Origin: Clostridiales bacterium mt11
GTDB lineage: Bacteria; Bacillota; Clostridia; Tissierellales; Tepidimicrobiaceae
Length of the DNA: 64,000 nucleotides
Assembly (NCBI GenBank): GCA_001282665.1
Contig: LN874947.1
Span: 105,774-169,773 of the forward strand
Direction: 5' to 3'
Position 1 is the stretch's first letter; the number at the start of each line of letters is the position of its first letter. The translations under genes and the position numbers were made by a program. Shown piece by piece: positions 62,994-64,000 of the stretch. The notes beneath the pieces were generated by a model. The model was not told the origin of the DNA. It did no database searches and saw nothing but the letters and a program-made list of their open reading frames with translations.

Positions 62994-64000
62994 TTAATAT
63001 CTTCTCCTCATTGAAGATGATGGGATTTCTAATTCATCTCTGTATTTAGCAACTGTTCTTCTGGATATACTTATACCTTTTTCCTTTAAAATATCGGATA
63101 TTTGTTGATCACTATAGGGCTTTCTTATATTTTCCCCTTCTATTATATCTTTAATGACAGATTTAATACTAGTAGAAGATACATCTCCTCCCTTATTGCT
63201 TGAAAGACCACTGGAGAAGAAAAATTTAAGTTCATATAGACCTCTAGGAGTTTGGACGTACTTTCCGTTAGTAGCTCTACTTACTGTGGATTCATGGACA
63301 CCTATATCATCTGCTACTTCTTTTAAAGTTAGAGGCTTTAATCCTTTTTCTCCTATATTAAAAAAATCTATTTGAAATTTCAATATAGACTCTACTACTT
63401 TATAGATGGTTATCCTTCTCTGTTCGATACTTCTAATAATCCACATAGCTGAATTCAATTTTTCTGTTAAAAATTCAGTTGCATTGGTATCTTGTTCTTG
63501 TCTCATCAATTCTCTATAAAAATTATTGATATTTAGCCTAGGCCCTGTTACATCGTTTAATAATATTATATATTCCCCATCTATAAATTCTATAGTAGCA
63601 TCTGGAGTAATATATTTAACCCTATCACCGCCACTATTAAAACATCTTCCCGGCTTTGGTTCTAAAGTTTTAATATAATCGCAAATTTGTTGAACTTCTT
63701 TTAAATCTATATCTAATTCTTTTGAAATCTTTAACAATCTGTTATTAGCTACATCTTCTAAGTAATCTTCTATTATCTTTTCAACATGTGGATTCTTATT
63801 TTCATCTTCTCTAATTTGAATTTGCAAACATTCCTTTAAGTTTCTTGCCCCTACACCTAATGGTTCAAAAGTTTGGATAGTGCATAAAACGTTTTCCACA
63901 TTTTCAGCCGACATCCCTAAATCCATAGCCACTTGGTCTGCAGTTGTAGTTAAATATCCATTTTCATCAATATTTTCAATTAGCATTTCGCCTATTCTTA
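62994..64000 (-). CDS. rpoN: RNA polymerase sigma-54 factor, C-terminal part
   Basis: The frame runs off the window edge: residues R-I-G-E precede the internal Met at 63986, as expected of RpoN (IGE-x-LI-x-NIDENGYL). At least 335 residues are present: core-binding domain (FEPLGVGARNLKECL, LEPKPGR), the HTH region (LKEVADDIGVHESTVSRATNGKYVQTPRG) and the RpoN box SRRTVAKYRDEL near the C-terminus. It directs transcription from -24/-12 promoters with enhancer-binding activators. rpoN next to cggR is common in Clostridia; here the epimerase cluster stands between. Confidence 0.96.
   Translation of the reverse strand, partial: RIGEMLIENIDENGYLTTTADQVAMDLGMSAENVENVLCTIQTFEPLGVGARNLKECLQIQIREDENKNPHVEKIIEDYLEDVANNRLLKISKELDIDLKEVQQICDYIKTLEPKPGRCFNSGGDRVKYITPDATIEFIDGEYIILLNDVTGPRLNINNFYRELMRQEQDTNATEFLTEKLNSAMWIIRSIEQRRITIYKVVESILKFQIDFFNIGEKGLKPLTLKEVADDIGVHESTVSRATNGKYVQTPRGLYELKFFFSSGLSSNKGGDVSSTSIKSVIKDIIEGENIRKPYSDQQISDILKEKGISISRRTVAKYRDELEIPSSSMRRRY

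Overview
The window is AT-rich and carries low-GC Firmicute gene families: CggR with the gap-pgk-tpi-gpmI-eno set, secG, rnr-smpB-ssrA, BlaI/BlaR1, a lactococcin-972-like bacteriocin and a membrane pyrophosphatase. I infer an anaerobic member of the Clostridia (Tissierellales-like). No species call can be made from the sequence alone.

Layout. 1-5.8 kb: a lactococcin-972-type bacteriocin locus on the minus strand (blaI, blaR1, bacteriocin, DUF1430 membrane protein). The DUF1430 gene is cut in two by an IS3-family element with a clean 3-bp target duplication, and its frame is otherwise intact to the window edge. 5.8-8.7 kb: BceAB-like ABC exporter on the plus strand. 8.7-21.1 kb: a carbohydrate block made of a 2705-aa cyclic beta-glucan synthase-like protein (GT84 plus GH94), a nucleotidyltransferase/phosphomannomutase-like protein and a phosphoglucomutase. 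Together these could convert glucose phosphate to a glucan. 21.3-31.3 kb: an ABC exporter, a chemoreceptor, a 43-aa orphan ORF, a class V aminotransferase with an IclR regulator, hemolysin III, DUF1836, an HD protein and a nitroreductase.

31.3-40.1 kb is an accessory, partly decayed stretch: HAD phosphatase, a frameshifted TIGR04076 pseudogene, a second copy of the IS3 element, two GNAT genes each preceded by the same ~150-bp repeat, a gene made of 11-residue coiled-coil repeats, a DUF4258/YgiT toxin-antitoxin pair, a Phd-like antitoxin remnant, an IS1380 element, and a NucS-like nuclease gene broken by a 10-bp tandem duplication and the IS end.

40.1-64 kb is mostly core genome on the minus strand: ssrA, smpB, rnr, ddl, membrane-anchored murF, an alpha/beta hydrolase, hppA, secG, the glycolytic operon with its CggR promoter and operator, a dipeptide epimerase with DUF3870 and DUF819, and the 3' part of rpoN. 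The usual secG-eno neighbourhood is split by an ISAs1-family and an IS256-family element with identifiable ends and 8-bp target duplications. The IS256 copy sits inside the eno terminator.

No CRISPR array, prophage, tRNA or rRNA was seen. The least expected features are the bacteriocin locus with its disrupted partner gene, the repeat-flanked GNAT genes, the hendecad-repeat protein, and the epimerase/DUF819/DUF3870 cluster. None can be claimed as a proven new system from sequence alone.
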